DNA from: Mycobacteriales bacterium
GTDB lineage: Bacteria > Actinomycetota > Actinomycetes > JAFAQI01
Assembly: GCA_035504215.1 (NCBI GenBank)
Contig: DATJSI010000002.1
Location: 31,729 to 95,728, forward strand
Direction: 5' to 3'
Length of the DNA stretch: 64,000 nt
Shown: positions 50,151 to 59,089 of the stretch, piece after piece
Position numbering within the stretch: the stretch's first letter is position 1
How the letters are laid out: every line of letters starts with the position of its first letter
The notes under the pieces: model-generated
The model's database searches: none
Seen by the model: only the letters and a program-made list of their open reading frames with translations
Told to the model about the DNA's origin: nothing
Translations under genes and position numbers: made by a program

Positions 50151-50651
50151 TCAACAGATTCGGGTCAGGCCGCCGGTGTCGACGTCGTAGCGGAAGCCGC
50201 CGGTCTCGAGGCCGGCGAGATACGGCCAGGAGCGGATCCGCTGGACGTCGGAGCGCAGCGCCTGCTCCTGGTCGGGAGCGGTCAGGAAGTCGAGGCTTCG
50301 CGTGTCCGGACCGCCCGCAGCTGCGATCGCCTCGTGCACCTGCGCCTCGGTGCTCTCCGCCATGCGGCACTTCGTATGCGCTATGACCATGACGCGGTCG
50401 ACGCCGAGCAGGTAGCGGGCGAGGACGAGGGTCCGCAACGCGTCGCGGGTGGCGCGCGCGCCGGCATTGCGGATGATCTTCGCGTCGCCGGGCTGCAGGC
50501 CGAGCAGGCCGAGCGGATCGATCCGGGAGTCCATGCAGGTCAAGACGGCGAGACCGCGGGCGGCCGTCGGCGCGAGCCCGCCGTGTTCGAAGGCTGCGGC
50601 GTACTGCTCATTCGCGGCGAGGACGTCGGCGAACGGGTCGGCGGCGGGCAC
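50151..50651 (-). CDS. Beta-class carbonic anhydrase
   Basis: A 166-residue carbonic anhydrase from the GTG at 50,651. Zinc ligands are the cysteine in LTCMDSRID, and H and C in AHTKCRM; the DSR dyad (Asp-Arg) is intact. It interconverts CO2 and bicarbonate. The short form resembles Rv1284-like actinobacterial enzymes. An upstream start at 50,690 is open but would overlap the GNAT gene. The C-terminal GFRYDVDTGGLTRIC is typical. Confidence 0.9.
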   Translation of the reverse strand: MPAADPFADVLAANEQYAAAFEHGGLAPTAARGLAVLTCMDSRIDPLGLLGLQPGDAKIIRNAGARATRDALRTLVLARYLLGVDRVMVIAHTKCRMAESTEAQVHEAIAAAGGPDTRSLDFLTAPDQEQALRSDVQRIRSWPYLAGLETGGFRYDVDTGGLTRIC

Positions 50652-50661
50652 GGCGGGCAGC

Positions 50662-51222
50662 CTAACCGGCGGGCGGCTCGTTGAAACCACGGCGCGGCCG
50701 GCGGTAGACGTACTCCGGACCGCTGTCGGAGGGATCGGGCGAGTCCAGCTCCCCGGCCCAGATCCGGCTGAACCCGGCGCGTTCGAGCACGCGCCACGAC
50801 GGCTGGTTCTGTTGCTGGACGGTCACGACGATGGCGGCAACCGGCCGCCACTCGAACACCATCGACACGAACTGGGTGACGGCCGCCGTGCCGAGTCCGC
50901 GCCCCACCGCGTCGGGCTCACCGATCAGGTAGTCGATACCGGCCGCATTCGTGACGTCGACGATCCCGTCGAAGGCGGCGGTCCACTCCGGCTCGTCCGC
51001 GAGGAGGTAGCGCTGGATCATCCCGACCGGCCGATGGTCGGCCTCGATGACGAACAGCTCGGTGGGGTCGGTCCCGTCGATGCACGGCCCGTACCGCGCC
51101 TCGACGGCGGCCGGATCGCTCGGCTCACCCCGCCACCACTCGGTGACGTGCGGGCGCTGCAGCCATTGCAGAAGGAGCGGGAAGTCCGCGCGGGTCATCG
51201 GGCGGAGCCCGACGTCGCTCAT
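50662..51222 (-). CDS. GNAT acetyltransferase, AAC(6')/IucB-like
   Basis: A 186-residue GNAT. The start MSDVGLRPMTRADFPLLLQWL and the block HVTEWWRG resemble AAC(6')-type aminoglycoside acetyltransferases and siderophore acetylases. The CoA loop is DAVGRGLGTAAVTQFV; ENAGFS-like RAGFSRIWAGE follows. Substrate cannot be set, and no resistance should be assumed. ATG overlaps the dapC stop as ATGA, and 10 bp separate it from the carbonic anhydrase start. Confidence 0.85.
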   Translation of the reverse strand: MSDVGLRPMTRADFPLLLQWLQRPHVTEWWRGEPSDPAAVEARYGPCIDGTDPTELFVIEADHRPVGMIQRYLLADEPEWTAAFDGIVDVTNAAGIDYLIGEPDAVGRGLGTAAVTQFVSMVFEWRPVAAIVVTVQQQNQPSWRVLERAGFSRIWAGELDSPDPSDSGPEYVYRRPRRGFNEPPAG

Positions 51223-52304
51223 CGGGTCGCGTTCGCCAACCGCTCGGCGGCCGCGGCCACGCGCTCGTCGGTCGCCGTCAGAGCGATCCGGACGTGCTGC
51301 CCACCGGATGGCCCGTAGAACTCGCCGGGTGCAGCGAGGATGCCGAGCCCGGCGAGCCAGCCCACCGTTTCCCAGCAGCCCTCTCCGCGGGTCGACCAGA
51401 GATAGAGACCGGCGCCGGTGTCGTCGACCTCGAACCCCGCGCCGGTCAGTGCGGTCACGAGATTCGCCCGGCGCGCCGCGTAGCGATCGCGCTGGACGGC
51501 GACGTGCTCGTCGTCCCCGAGTGCCGCGATCATCGCCGCCTGCACCGGTTGCGGCACCAGCATCCCGGCGTGCTTGCGGACCTCATGCAGACGCGCGATC
51601 AACGACGGGTCACCGGCGACGAACCCGGCCCGGTAACCGGCGAGGTTCGAGCGCTTCGACAGCGAGTGAACCGCGAGCAGCCCATCGTGGCGGCCGTCGC
51701 AGACCTCGGGCGAAAGGATCGACAGTGGCCGCTCGGCGCCGTAGTAGATGTCCGCATAGCACTCGTCGCTCGCGATGACGGTGCCGCGCTCGCGCGCCCA
51801 GTCGACGATCTTGCGAAGGTGATCGGCGGGCAGCACTCGCCCGGTCGGATTGCCCGGAGAGTTGATCCAGAGCAGGTCGAGACGCTCCGGCCCGACCGAG
51901 ACGGTTGCTTCGACCACGCCGCTCGTCGCGCCTGCGAGCCGCGCTCCTACGTCGTACGTCGGATAGGCGAGCGCGGGGTAGCCGATGCTCTGTGCCTGCA
52001 GGAGGAACGGCAGCCAGGCCACCAGCTCCTTCGAACCGATCAGTGGGAGCACCGAGGACGGCGCCACCTCCGCATCGAACCTGCGCTTGATCCATCCGGC
52101 GACCGCCTCGCGCAGCTCCGGCGTGCCCGCGGTGACGGGATACCCGGGCGCGTCCGCGGCCGCTGCGAGCGCGCGGCGGATCACTTCGGGAGTGGGGTCG
52201 ACCGGCGTACCGATGGACAGGTCGACGATCCCGTCCGGATGGGCGCGCGCCTTCTCGCCGTACGGCGCAAGGACGTCCCAGGGGAAGTCGGGAAGCGAGA
52301 TCAC
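51219..52304 (-). CDS. dapC: Succinyldiaminopimelate transaminase
   Basis: A 361-residue fold-type I aminotransferase. Motifs: the substrate-side INSPGNPTGRV, SDECYADIYYG, and PLP lysine in SLSKRSNLAGYRAG, then the C-terminal arginine in HVRIALTAT. In actinomycetes dapC follows the ferredoxin gene, as here (GTGA overlap with the ferredoxin stop; Rv1178-like). It completes three DAP genes in the window with dapD and dapE. The GTG start is fixed by that overlap. Confidence 0.93.
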   Translation of the reverse strand: MISLPDFPWDVLAPYGEKARAHPDGIVDLSIGTPVDPTPEVIRRALAAAADAPGYPVTAGTPELREAVAGWIKRRFDAEVAPSSVLPLIGSKELVAWLPFLLQAQSIGYPALAYPTYDVGARLAGATSGVVEATVSVGPERLDLLWINSPGNPTGRVLPADHLRKIVDWARERGTVIASDECYADIYYGAERPLSILSPEVCDGRHDGLLAVHSLSKRSNLAGYRAGFVAGDPSLIARLHEVRKHAGMLVPQPVQAAMIAALGDDEHVAVQRDRYAARRANLVTALTGAGFEVDDTGAGLYLWSTRGEGCWETVGWLAGLGILAAPGEFYGPSGGQHVRIALTATDERVAAAAERLANATR

Positions 52305-52645
52305 GCCTCCGCGGACTCTCCCGCATGTTCGCCCATCGGCGGAAGAGCGGCGACGAACGGATGGTCCTTGTTGATCTTGCCGGCCTTGGAAGCACCGCCG
52401 GGCGAACCGATGTCGTCGAAGAACTCGACGTTCGCCTTGTAGTACTCCTTCCACTGCTCCGGGACGTCGTCCTCGTAGAAGATCGCCTCGACCGGACAGA
52501 CCGGCTCGCAGGCCCCGCAGTCCACGCACTCGTCCGGGTGGATGTAGAGCATCCGGTTGCCCTCGTAGATGCAGTCGACGGGACATTCCTCGATGCAGGA
52601 CTTGTCGAGCAGATCCACGCACGGCTCGGCGATGACGTAGGTCAC
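52301..52645 (-). CDS. fdxA: Seven-iron ferredoxin
   Basis: A 114-residue [3Fe-4S][4Fe-4S] ferredoxin. The N-terminus has C-x7-C-x3-CPVDCI spacing, and the second cluster CVDCGACEPVCP. The tail to residue 114 is typical of the actinobacterial FdxA/FdxC group. It is a low-potential electron carrier. GTG at 52,645 has AGGAGG 9 nt upstream. It is followed at once by dapC, an arrangement conserved in the phylum (Rv1177). Confidence 0.93.
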   Translation of the reverse strand: MTYVIAEPCVDLLDKSCIEECPVDCIYEGNRMLYIHPDECVDCGACEPVCPVEAIFYEDDVPEQWKEYYKANVEFFDDIGSPGGASKAGKINKDHPFVAALPPMGEHAGESAEA

Positions 52646-52727
52646 TGTTGCAATCCTCCTAGGGGCGTGCCTGCGACCCTCCTAGTATCGCCAATCACCC
52701 GCGATGGACGCGAACCAGGGAGCCGGA

Positions 52728-53720
52728 ATGAGCGTGCACCGGCCGTTCCCGGCCGAGCCGGGCCAGACCGTGACGCTGCGCGTGGAGACCTCCGCCGGCC
52801 CGATCGGCGTGGTCGGGGTCCTGGTCGAGGTCGACGATCGGACCTGGTCGGTACGCCGCCGCGACGGCTCGGTGAGCGTGGTCGAGCGCTCCACGATCGT
52901 GGCCGGGCGGGTCGTGCCGCCAGGGCGAGCCGCCCGGGCCTCGGTCGAGGAGGTCGAGCGGATCGCGGCGCTCGGCTGGCGGGCGCTCGAGGTCGCCCGG
53001 CTCGGCGAGTGGCTGGCGCGGGCCGGCGGCGGCTTCACCGGCCGGGCGAACTCGGCGCTCGCCGTGGGCGATCCGGGCCGGCCGGTCGCCGACGCGGTGG
53101 ACGCGGTCGAGGCTTGGTACGCCGGGCACGGGCTGCCCGCCCGGATCCAGCTACCCGGCCCCGAAGCCGCACCTGCCGGCTTGGTCGCCGAGCTCGACCG
53201 GCGCGGCTGGGCGACCTCGCCCGACGTACTCGTCATGACCGCCGAGCTCGGCCACGTGTTGCGAGCGGTCACCGGATCGACCGATCTCGAGCTCCGGATC
53301 GACGAAGCGCCCGACCACGCCTGGCTGGCGGCGTACCGCCAAGACGCCGGCGCACTGCCCGACGTGGCTCGCCGGATCCTCACCAACCACCCCGCGGCGT
53401 GCTTCGCGTCGTACCGCGTCGACGGGCAGGCGGTCGCGATCGCGCGCGCCGCGGTCGACGACCGCTGGGCCGGCCTGTTCGCGGTCGAGGTCGAGCCGGC
53501 CTATCGCCGGCACGGTCTCGGCGCGCTGGCAAGCGCAGCCGCGCTGCGCTGGGCCGGCGAACATGGCTCACGCCGTGCGTACCTGCAGGTTGCCGGCGAC
53601 AACTCGGGCGCGATCGCGCTCTACGAGCGGCTCGGCTTCGGCGTCCACCACCACTACCACTACCGCTACGCGAGCGAGCCGCCCGACGACCTCATCGAGT
53701 CCTCGGCCACCAACTGCTGA
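52728..53720 (+). CDS. GNAT acetyltransferase, Rv0428c/cg3035-like
   Basis: A 330-residue protein: an N-terminal SH3-like part (TVTLRVETSAGPIGVVGVLVEV), a central linker domain, and a C-terminal GNAT domain with VEVEPAYRRHGLGALA and ALYERLGFGVHHHYHYRYA. It matches the Rv0428c/cg3035 family of uncharacterised acetyltransferases. I chose ATG 52,728 because AGGGAG lies 6 nt upstream; ATG 52,704 has none. A TAGTAT box (about 52,684) could start the mRNA. Confidence 0.85.
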   Translation: MSVHRPFPAEPGQTVTLRVETSAGPIGVVGVLVEVDDRTWSVRRRDGSVSVVERSTIVAGRVVPPGRAARASVEEVERIAALGWRALEVARLGEWLARAGGGFTGRANSALAVGDPGRPVADAVDAVEAWYAGHGLPARIQLPGPEAAPAGLVAELDRRGWATSPDVLVMTAELGHVLRAVTGSTDLELRIDEAPDHAWLAAYRQDAGALPDVARRILTNHPAACFASYRVDGQAVAIARAAVDDRWAGLFAVEVEPAYRRHGLGALASAAALRWAGEHGSRRAYLQVAGDNSGAIALYERLGFGVHHHYHYRYASEPPDDLIESSATNC

Positions 53721-53744
53721 CGGTCAGCCGGACCTGGCCGGATC

Positions 53745-53836
53745 GTTTCAGCACACAACGCTCGCGGGATCGTCACGGTTCGTCCGCTCGTGTCCGATAC
53801 GACCGGCGAATGCCGGTCGGTTGTGTGCTGAAACGG
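53745..53836. repeat. 92-bp element with perfect 16-bp inverted ends
   Basis: CGTTTCAGCACACAAC (53,745-53,760) and GTTGTGTGCTGAAACG (53,821-53,836) are perfect reverse complements. The 60-nt interior has a hairpin GACCGGC-GAAT-GCCGGTC (53,802-53,819). It lies between the stops of two convergent GNAT genes. No target duplication is visible at the ends. It may be a MITE-like element, an RNA or a bidirectional terminator. Confidence 0.6.
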
Positions 53837-53866
53837 ACGGGGCCGCCCGGCGCGCCGCGGCCAGCG

Positions 53867-54883
53867 CTAGAGGTCGAGCTGCCACTCGCTCCAGCCCTCC
53901 ATCGGCCGGAACCCGAGCGCCTCGTTGACCGCGATCATGTGCGAGTTCTCGTCGGCGTTCCAGGTGTTCACGTAACGCACGTCGGGGAACCGGTCGCGGA
54001 TCTGGTGCAGGTTCGCGATCTTCAGGACCAGCCCGAGCCGATGACCTCGATGATCCGCGCGCACGATCGTGTCCCACTGGTAGGCGACCGTCGAACCACT
54101 CGGTATGCCGATGTCGGTGAACCCGACCAGCTCCCCGCTCGCGTCATGGCGTACGGCGGCGAACAACCGCGTCCGGCGACGTTCGAGATAGGAATGCTCG
54201 AGCGCCCGGAAGCGCTCGACGCTCCAGCGCTCGGGCTCGAGCTCGAGCTCGCCCTGGGGCGGGTCGGTGCTCATCGCGGTCAGCAGGACAGCAAGATCGT
54301 CGACCAGCTCCGCCGGGGTCACGTCGACCCACGTGACCGGGCTGTAGCCCACGGAGGCAGCAGCGGCCTGACGCCACTCATCGCGCAGCCGCTCGCCGTC
54401 CAGGTTGTGCAGGTCGAGCAGGCGACGTTGCTCCAGCGTCGCTCGACGTGCACCCAGCGACCGGGCGAGAATCTCGCCCGGCTCGTCCACGGATCCGTCC
54501 GCACTGAGCGCACGGGTCGGGATCTCGAACAGCACACGTCGGCGGCCGGCAGCACGGAGGTCGGCCAGCACCGCGTCGAGCAACGCCCGGCCGTACCCGC
54601 GGGATCGGCAGTCCGGCCGGACCCGCAGGTTGACGCTCGCGACCTCGGAGTTGTCGTGCACCGGCAACCGGCTGATCGACGTGGCCACGGCCGCACCGCC
54701 GACCGTGCCGAGATGCAGGAGGACATCCTCGTCGCCGTACCGGCCCGACAGCATCGGTAGCACCTCGATGTACGGGTCGGCGGGCAGCGCGTCGAAGTCG
54801 GCGTCCTGCGCGGCGACCGCGACGGCCTGCCACGCCCGCAGAGCCGCTTCGTCGACGACCCGCGAGATACCCAGCTCCGGCAT
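53867..54883 (-). CDS. Tandem-GNAT acetyltransferase
   Basis: A 338-residue protein with two GNAT domains. The first has VNLRVRPDCRSRGYGRALLDAV, the second DTIVRADHRGHRLGLVLKIANL and NTWNADENSHMIAVNEALGF. Such doublets are uncharacterised; mycothiol synthase is a distant relative in layout, but I see no proof. It starts ATG at 54,883 and is convergent with the single-domain GNAT across the 92-bp element. Confidence 0.85.
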   Translation of the reverse strand: MPELGISRVVDEAALRAWQAVAVAAQDADFDALPADPYIEVLPMLSGRYGDEDVLLHLGTVGGAAVATSISRLPVHDNSEVASVNLRVRPDCRSRGYGRALLDAVLADLRAAGRRRVLFEIPTRALSADGSVDEPGEILARSLGARRATLEQRRLLDLHNLDGERLRDEWRQAAAASVGYSPVTWVDVTPAELVDDLAVLLTAMSTDPPQGELELEPERWSVERFRALEHSYLERRRTRLFAAVRHDASGELVGFTDIGIPSGSTVAYQWDTIVRADHRGHRLGLVLKIANLHQIRDRFPDVRYVNTWNADENSHMIAVNEALGFRPMEGWSEWQLDL

Positions 54884-54942
54884 GCCTCGGTGCTAGCAGG
54901 CCGACCGCGATCACGGCAACGAAATCGACCTGACCCGGCCGG

Positions 54943-54948
54943 TAGCGT
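54943..54948 (+). promoter_or_regulatory. -10 box TAGCGT, leaderless promoter of rarD
   Basis: TAGCGT is 7 nt before the GTG at 54,956 and rejects the in-frame upstream ATG at 54,890. Confidence 0.5.
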
Positions 54949-54955
54949 CGAACCC

Positions 54956-55882
54956 GTGAGCGAGGATCGGAAAGGCACGGTCTACGGCCTCGCCGCCTAC
55001 CTCATGTGGGGGTTGTTCCCGCTCTACTTCCCGTTGCTGAAGCCGGCCGGCGCGATCGAGATCCTCTCGCACCGGGTGCTCTGGTCGCTGGTCGTCGTCT
55101 CCACCGTCCTCGCGGTCGCGGGCAACGGGTGGCGCCGCATCCCTCGCACCGGCCGCCAGCTGCGACTGCTCGCGATCGCGGCCGTGCTCATCGCGGTCAA
55201 CTGGGGCGTCTACATCTGGGCCGTCAACCACGGGCACATCGTCGAGTCCTCGCTCGGCTATTTCGTGAACCCGCTCGTCACGGTCGCGCTCAGCGTGCTG
55301 GTCCTGCACGAACGGCTGCGGCGCTACCAGTGGCTCGCCGTCGGAGTGGCCGCGGCCGGAGTGATCGTGCTCACCGCCCAGGCCGGCCGGCCGCCGTGGA
55401 TCGCGTTGATCCTGGCCGGCAGCTTCGGCTGCTACGGGCTGATCAAGAAGGTCGTCGGCGTCGAACCCGCCGCCGGGCTGGCGGTCGAGACCGCGGTGCT
55501 CGCGCCGCTCGCGCTGGGCTACCTGCTGGTCGCCGGCGCCACCGGTCACGGCACCTTCACCACCCATGGCCCCGGCCATGCCGTTCTGCTCGCCGCCGCC
55601 GGGCCGATCACCGCGGTACCGCTGATGCTGTTCGCGGCCGCATCCGTGCGCGTGCCGCTGTCCCGCATGGGGCTGATGCAGTACGTCACGCCGACGCTTC
55701 AGTTCCTCATCGGCGTCGCCGTCCGGCACGAGTCGCTGCCCGCACTGAAGCTGGGCGGCTTCCTTCTGGTGTGGGTCGCGCTCGCGGTGTTCACCGTCGG
55801 CGGCGCGCTCGCGCACCGTCGGAACCCGGCAGGTACGCCGGAACCGCACCCGCTGGATGCGGTGCCGGAGCCCGTCGCCTAG
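54956..55882 (+). CDS. rarD: RarD-type EamA/DMT transporter
   Basis: A 308-residue ten-helix DMT protein. The start GTVYGLAAYLMWGLFPLYF, the EILSHRVLWSL motif and NWGVYIWAVNHGHIVESSLG are RarD signatures. RarD was named in chloramphenicol-related screens, but its substrate is unproven. The final 40 residues are a polar tail. It ends 7 bp from the convergent REC-GAF gene. Confidence 0.9.
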   Translation: MSEDRKGTVYGLAAYLMWGLFPLYFPLLKPAGAIEILSHRVLWSLVVVSTVLAVAGNGWRRIPRTGRQLRLLAIAAVLIAVNWGVYIWAVNHGHIVESSLGYFVNPLVTVALSVLVLHERLRRYQWLAVGVAAAGVIVLTAQAGRPPWIALILAGSFGCYGLIKKVVGVEPAAGLAVETAVLAPLALGYLLVAGATGHGTFTTHGPGHAVLLAAAGPITAVPLMLFAAASVRVPLSRMGLMQYVTPTLQFLIGVAVRHESLPALKLGGFLLVWVALAVFTVGGALAHRRNPAGTPEPHPLDAVPEPVA

Positions 55883-55889
55883 CGGCCCG

Positions 55890-56864
55890 TCACGCGCCGG
55901 TCGTGGTCGTGCCGACGCCGGCCAGCCGCGCGTTGTCGATGACCAACGCCGCCGGGCCGTCGACCAGCCGCAAGGTCGAGAGGGCAGTCTCGCCGAACGC
56001 GTTCTTCACCGCGCTCGACAGCGCGATCATGCCGATGACCGCACCGCCGTGACCGCGCAGCGGCATCGACAGGAAGGTCGCCATCGGCCGGTCGTCCTCA
56101 TCGCCGAGCAACCCGTTCGGGTCCGCGAGCCGCAGCTCGAGGTCCGCGACCGACGCCGACTGACCCGCAGCGCCCGCCAGCGCGTCGACCGCGGCGTTGA
56201 GCATCCCGGAGTACTGCACCTGCGAGGTCTCCTGCGCCACGGCGACGTACGCCGTCCGCTCCTCGAGGAGCAGCACGGCAGCAAGGTCGTACTCGACGAA
56301 GCGCCGCAGGACATCGAGGACACCGGCGACCGTCTCCTCGAAACCGTGCGTGGTTGCCGCGAGTGCGGTCACCTCCGCGGCAACCGAGGTCTCGAACAGC
56401 TTCCGGTCGAGCAGGTCGCACACGCGCGAGAGCACGTCGTCGTCGCTGAGCTCGACCGGGTCCGCACGCAGCAGCTTGCGGCCCTTCAGCGCGGCGTTCG
56501 CCGCGTCGACCACCTCGTGTACGGCGGCGACCAGCTGCGGCGCCTCGAAGTCCTTCGTGAAGTAGCGCTCCGCACCGGTCTGCACGCCCCAGTAGCGGTC
56601 GCTCGCAGCGTCGAGCGACGTCAGCAGGATGATCGGGATGTCCGCGGTCTGCCAGTCGTCCTTCAGCAGCCGCGCGGCGACGTAGCCGGAGACGCGCGGC
56701 ATCTGCACGTCGAGTACGACGGCGTCCGGCATCGTGGCGAAGACCTGCTGGACCGCGGACACCCCGTCCTCGGCCGCGACGATCTCGAAGCCCTCCTTAC
56801 TGAGGACTGACGTCAAGATCCGGCGCAGCGTGGGGCTGTCGTCGGCGATGACCACGGTCGGCAT
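55890..56864 (-). CDS. Response regulator with GAF-like output
   Basis: A 324-residue protein: receiver domain (1-125) with phospho-acceptor in AVVLDVQMPRVSG and lysine in YFTKDFEAP, a linker, and a GAF-like domain (about 150-320; GFEETVAGVLDVLRRFVEYDLAAVLL). No DNA-binding or enzyme domain. It would receive phosphate from CheA. ATG at 56,864 has GAGGAG 6 nt upstream, within the 11-bp gap after cheA. It is the last gene of the chemosensory operon. Confidence 0.85.
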   Translation of the reverse strand: MPTVVIADDSPTLRRILTSVLSKEGFEIVAAEDGVSAVQQVFATMPDAVVLDVQMPRVSGYVAARLLKDDWQTADIPIILLTSLDAASDRYWGVQTGAERYFTKDFEAPQLVAAVHEVVDAANAALKGRKLLRADPVELSDDDVLSRVCDLLDRKLFETSVAAEVTALAATTHGFEETVAGVLDVLRRFVEYDLAAVLLLEERTAYVAVAQETSQVQYSGMLNAAVDALAGAAGQSASVADLELRLADPNGLLGDEDDRPMATFLSMPLRGHGGAVIGMIALSSAVKNAFGETALSTLRLVDGPAALVIDNARLAGVGTTTTGA

Positions 56865-56875
56865 ATCGATCTCCT

Positions 56876-59044
56876 CTAACGTCCGACGAGGCGGCGTACC
56901 GTCTCGACGAGCTGCTCCTGGTCGAACTCGGTCTTCAGCAGGTAGGCGCTCGCCCCCGCTTCGAGACCGGCTCGTTGGTCCTCTTCGCTTACTCGGCTGG
57001 TCATGATCACGACTGGAACATGCTCCCAGCCACGGGTACGCCGGATCGTGCGCGTGAGGTCATAACCGTCCATCCCCGGCATCTCGACATCCGACAGGAC
57101 GAGGTCGGCCGGCTCCTCACCCAGTCTGGCCGCGCCGTCGCTGCCGTCAACGGCCGTGGTGACGTCGTATCCGGCGGCTTCGAGAATCGCACGCTCGAGC
57201 TCCCGCACCCCGACGGAGTCCTCCACGACGAGGACACGCGCCCGGCGTACCAGTGGCTCGGTCGGGTCAGCGGTCGGCACCAGCGCGGAGTACGTCGCGG
57301 CCGGCTGGCTGCTGTCGAGGGTCAGCTCCCGCAGGTCGACAAGGCAGACCACGCTCCCGCTGCCGTCGATCGTGGCGCCGCTGATGATCGGCGGCCGGCC
57401 GAGAAACGCGCCGAGGTCCTTCACGACCAGTTCGCGCTCACCGTCGAGCGCCTCGACCGCCCACGCGACCTGGCGGTCGCCCTGCCGCACGACGACGGCG
57501 GCTTGCGGCGAGGCGTCGTTCGACTCGATGCCGAGCGCGCGACCCAGGTCGAGCAGCGGCAGCGTCTCGCCGTGTCGGACGACGACCGGGCTGCCGGCAA
57601 GCGAGTGCACGACCGCGTTCTTCAGCGACAAGGACTCGACGATCCCGGGCACCGGGAGGGCAAACTGCTCGTCGCCGATCCGCGCGATCAGGCAGCGGAG
57701 GACGCCAAGCGTGACGGGAAGCGTGAGCGAGAAGGTCGTGCCCGCGCCGGCACTGGAGCGCAGCTCGACCAGCCCACCGACGTCTTCGACCGCCGTGCGC
57801 ACGACGTCAAGGCCGATGCCGCGCCCGCTTGCCTCGGTGATCTCGGAGCTGGTCGTGAAGCCCGGCAGGAACAGCAGGTCGTAGAGAGCGGAACCGCTCA
57901 CCGTCGAGTCGGGGGCGAGCAGGCCACGAGCGATCGCCGCCGTGCGCAGACCGTTCTCGTCGATGCCGGAGCCGTCGTCGGCGACCTCGATGACGACCGT
58001 GCCGCCGGCCGCGCGGGCGGTGACGGTCACGGTCGAGTGCGCGGGCTTGCCGGAAGCGACCCGCTCCGAGGACGCCTCGCAGCCGTGGTCGACCGCATTG
58101 ACGACGAGATGCTTGAGCGCGTCGGACACGCCGTCCAGGACCTGCTTGTCGAGCTCGACCTCCTGGCCGAGCAACACCAGCCGGACGTCCTTGCCGGACT
58201 CCGTCGCGAGGTCGCGGACAACTCGTGGCAACCCGGCCACGACCCGGCGGACCGGCACCATGGCCAACCCCATCGCGCCGTCGCGAACCTGGGCGAGCCG
58301 CCCCTGGGCGTCGTCGGCGAGCTCATGCAGGTCACGGGACGCCGCGATCATCTGGTCGTGCGCGGCAACCAGTCGCATCATCGCCTGGTGGGCGTCCGTA
58401 CCGGTATCCAGGTGCGCAAGCGCATCCCTGAGCTCGCGCAGCCAGTGCGAGGTGTCGCCGACGATCGCGTCGATCGTGTTGCTCGTCTGCTCGAGCCGGC
58501 GCGAGTCGAGCTCGGCCTCACCGACCACGTCGATCAGCTCGTAAACCTTGGTCGCCGTGACGCGCACCGAGTCGACCCCGCGGCGCGGCGCCTCCTCGAC
58601 CGGTTCGTCATCGTCGGTGCCGTGCGGCGCCCAGTGCGGCACCTCGACCGGGTCCTCACCCTCGGTCGCGCGCTCCATGGCGGACGCGAGCGCGGCCAGG
58701 TGGTCCGAGGGAACCGGCTCCTCGACACCGGGCATCGCACCGAGAATGCCGTCGCAGGAGGCGAGCAACAGGTTGACGACGTCCCGACGGACCGGAAGCC
58801 GGCCGTCGCGCAGCGCGCCGAGCAGGTCCTCGGCCCGGTGGGCCACCGCGAGGACGTCGGAGAGCCCCAGCATGCGGGCCGAGCCCTTGACCGTGTGGGC
58901 GTCGCGGAACAGGCCGGCGACGACCTGGCGCGGCGACGGGTGCTCCTCGAGCGCGAGCAGCCCGGACTGAAGCGAGGCGACCCGCTCCTCGACCTCCGCG
59001 CGGAAGGTCGCGAGCAGCTCGGGGTCGTCAGCCCAGCCGGGCAT
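56876..59044 (-). CDS. cheA: CheA-type histidine kinase with C-terminal receiver
   Basis: A 722-residue hybrid kinase. P1/Hpt domain with H50 in FRDAHTVKGSARMLG; P3 dimer helices; P4 kinase with LVVNAVDHGCE, EVADDGSGID and GRGIGLDVV; P5 CheW-like domain (LRCLIARIGDEQFALPV); then a receiver (about 600-722) with phospho-site in LVLSDVEMPGMDGYD. There is no clear P2. CheA-REC hybrids occur in Pil-Chp-like and other non-flagellar systems. GTG/ATG ambiguity at the N-terminus is minor. It follows the receptor genes. Confidence 0.92.
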   Translation of the reverse strand: MPGWADDPELLATFRAEVEERVASLQSGLLALEEHPSPRQVVAGLFRDAHTVKGSARMLGLSDVLAVAHRAEDLLGALRDGRLPVRRDVVNLLLASCDGILGAMPGVEEPVPSDHLAALASAMERATEGEDPVEVPHWAPHGTDDDEPVEEAPRRGVDSVRVTATKVYELIDVVGEAELDSRRLEQTSNTIDAIVGDTSHWLRELRDALAHLDTGTDAHQAMMRLVAAHDQMIAASRDLHELADDAQGRLAQVRDGAMGLAMVPVRRVVAGLPRVVRDLATESGKDVRLVLLGQEVELDKQVLDGVSDALKHLVVNAVDHGCEASSERVASGKPAHSTVTVTARAAGGTVVIEVADDGSGIDENGLRTAAIARGLLAPDSTVSGSALYDLLFLPGFTTSSEITEASGRGIGLDVVRTAVEDVGGLVELRSSAGAGTTFSLTLPVTLGVLRCLIARIGDEQFALPVPGIVESLSLKNAVVHSLAGSPVVVRHGETLPLLDLGRALGIESNDASPQAAVVVRQGDRQVAWAVEALDGERELVVKDLGAFLGRPPIISGATIDGSGSVVCLVDLRELTLDSSQPAATYSALVPTADPTEPLVRRARVLVVEDSVGVRELERAILEAAGYDVTTAVDGSDGAARLGEEPADLVLSDVEMPGMDGYDLTRTIRRTRGWEHVPVVIMTSRVSEEDQRAGLEAGASAYLLKTEFDQEQLVETVRRLVGR

Positions 59045-59089
59045 GGCGAACTCCCGCGGTGATCCTCACCTACTGTGCATCGGCGCGGG

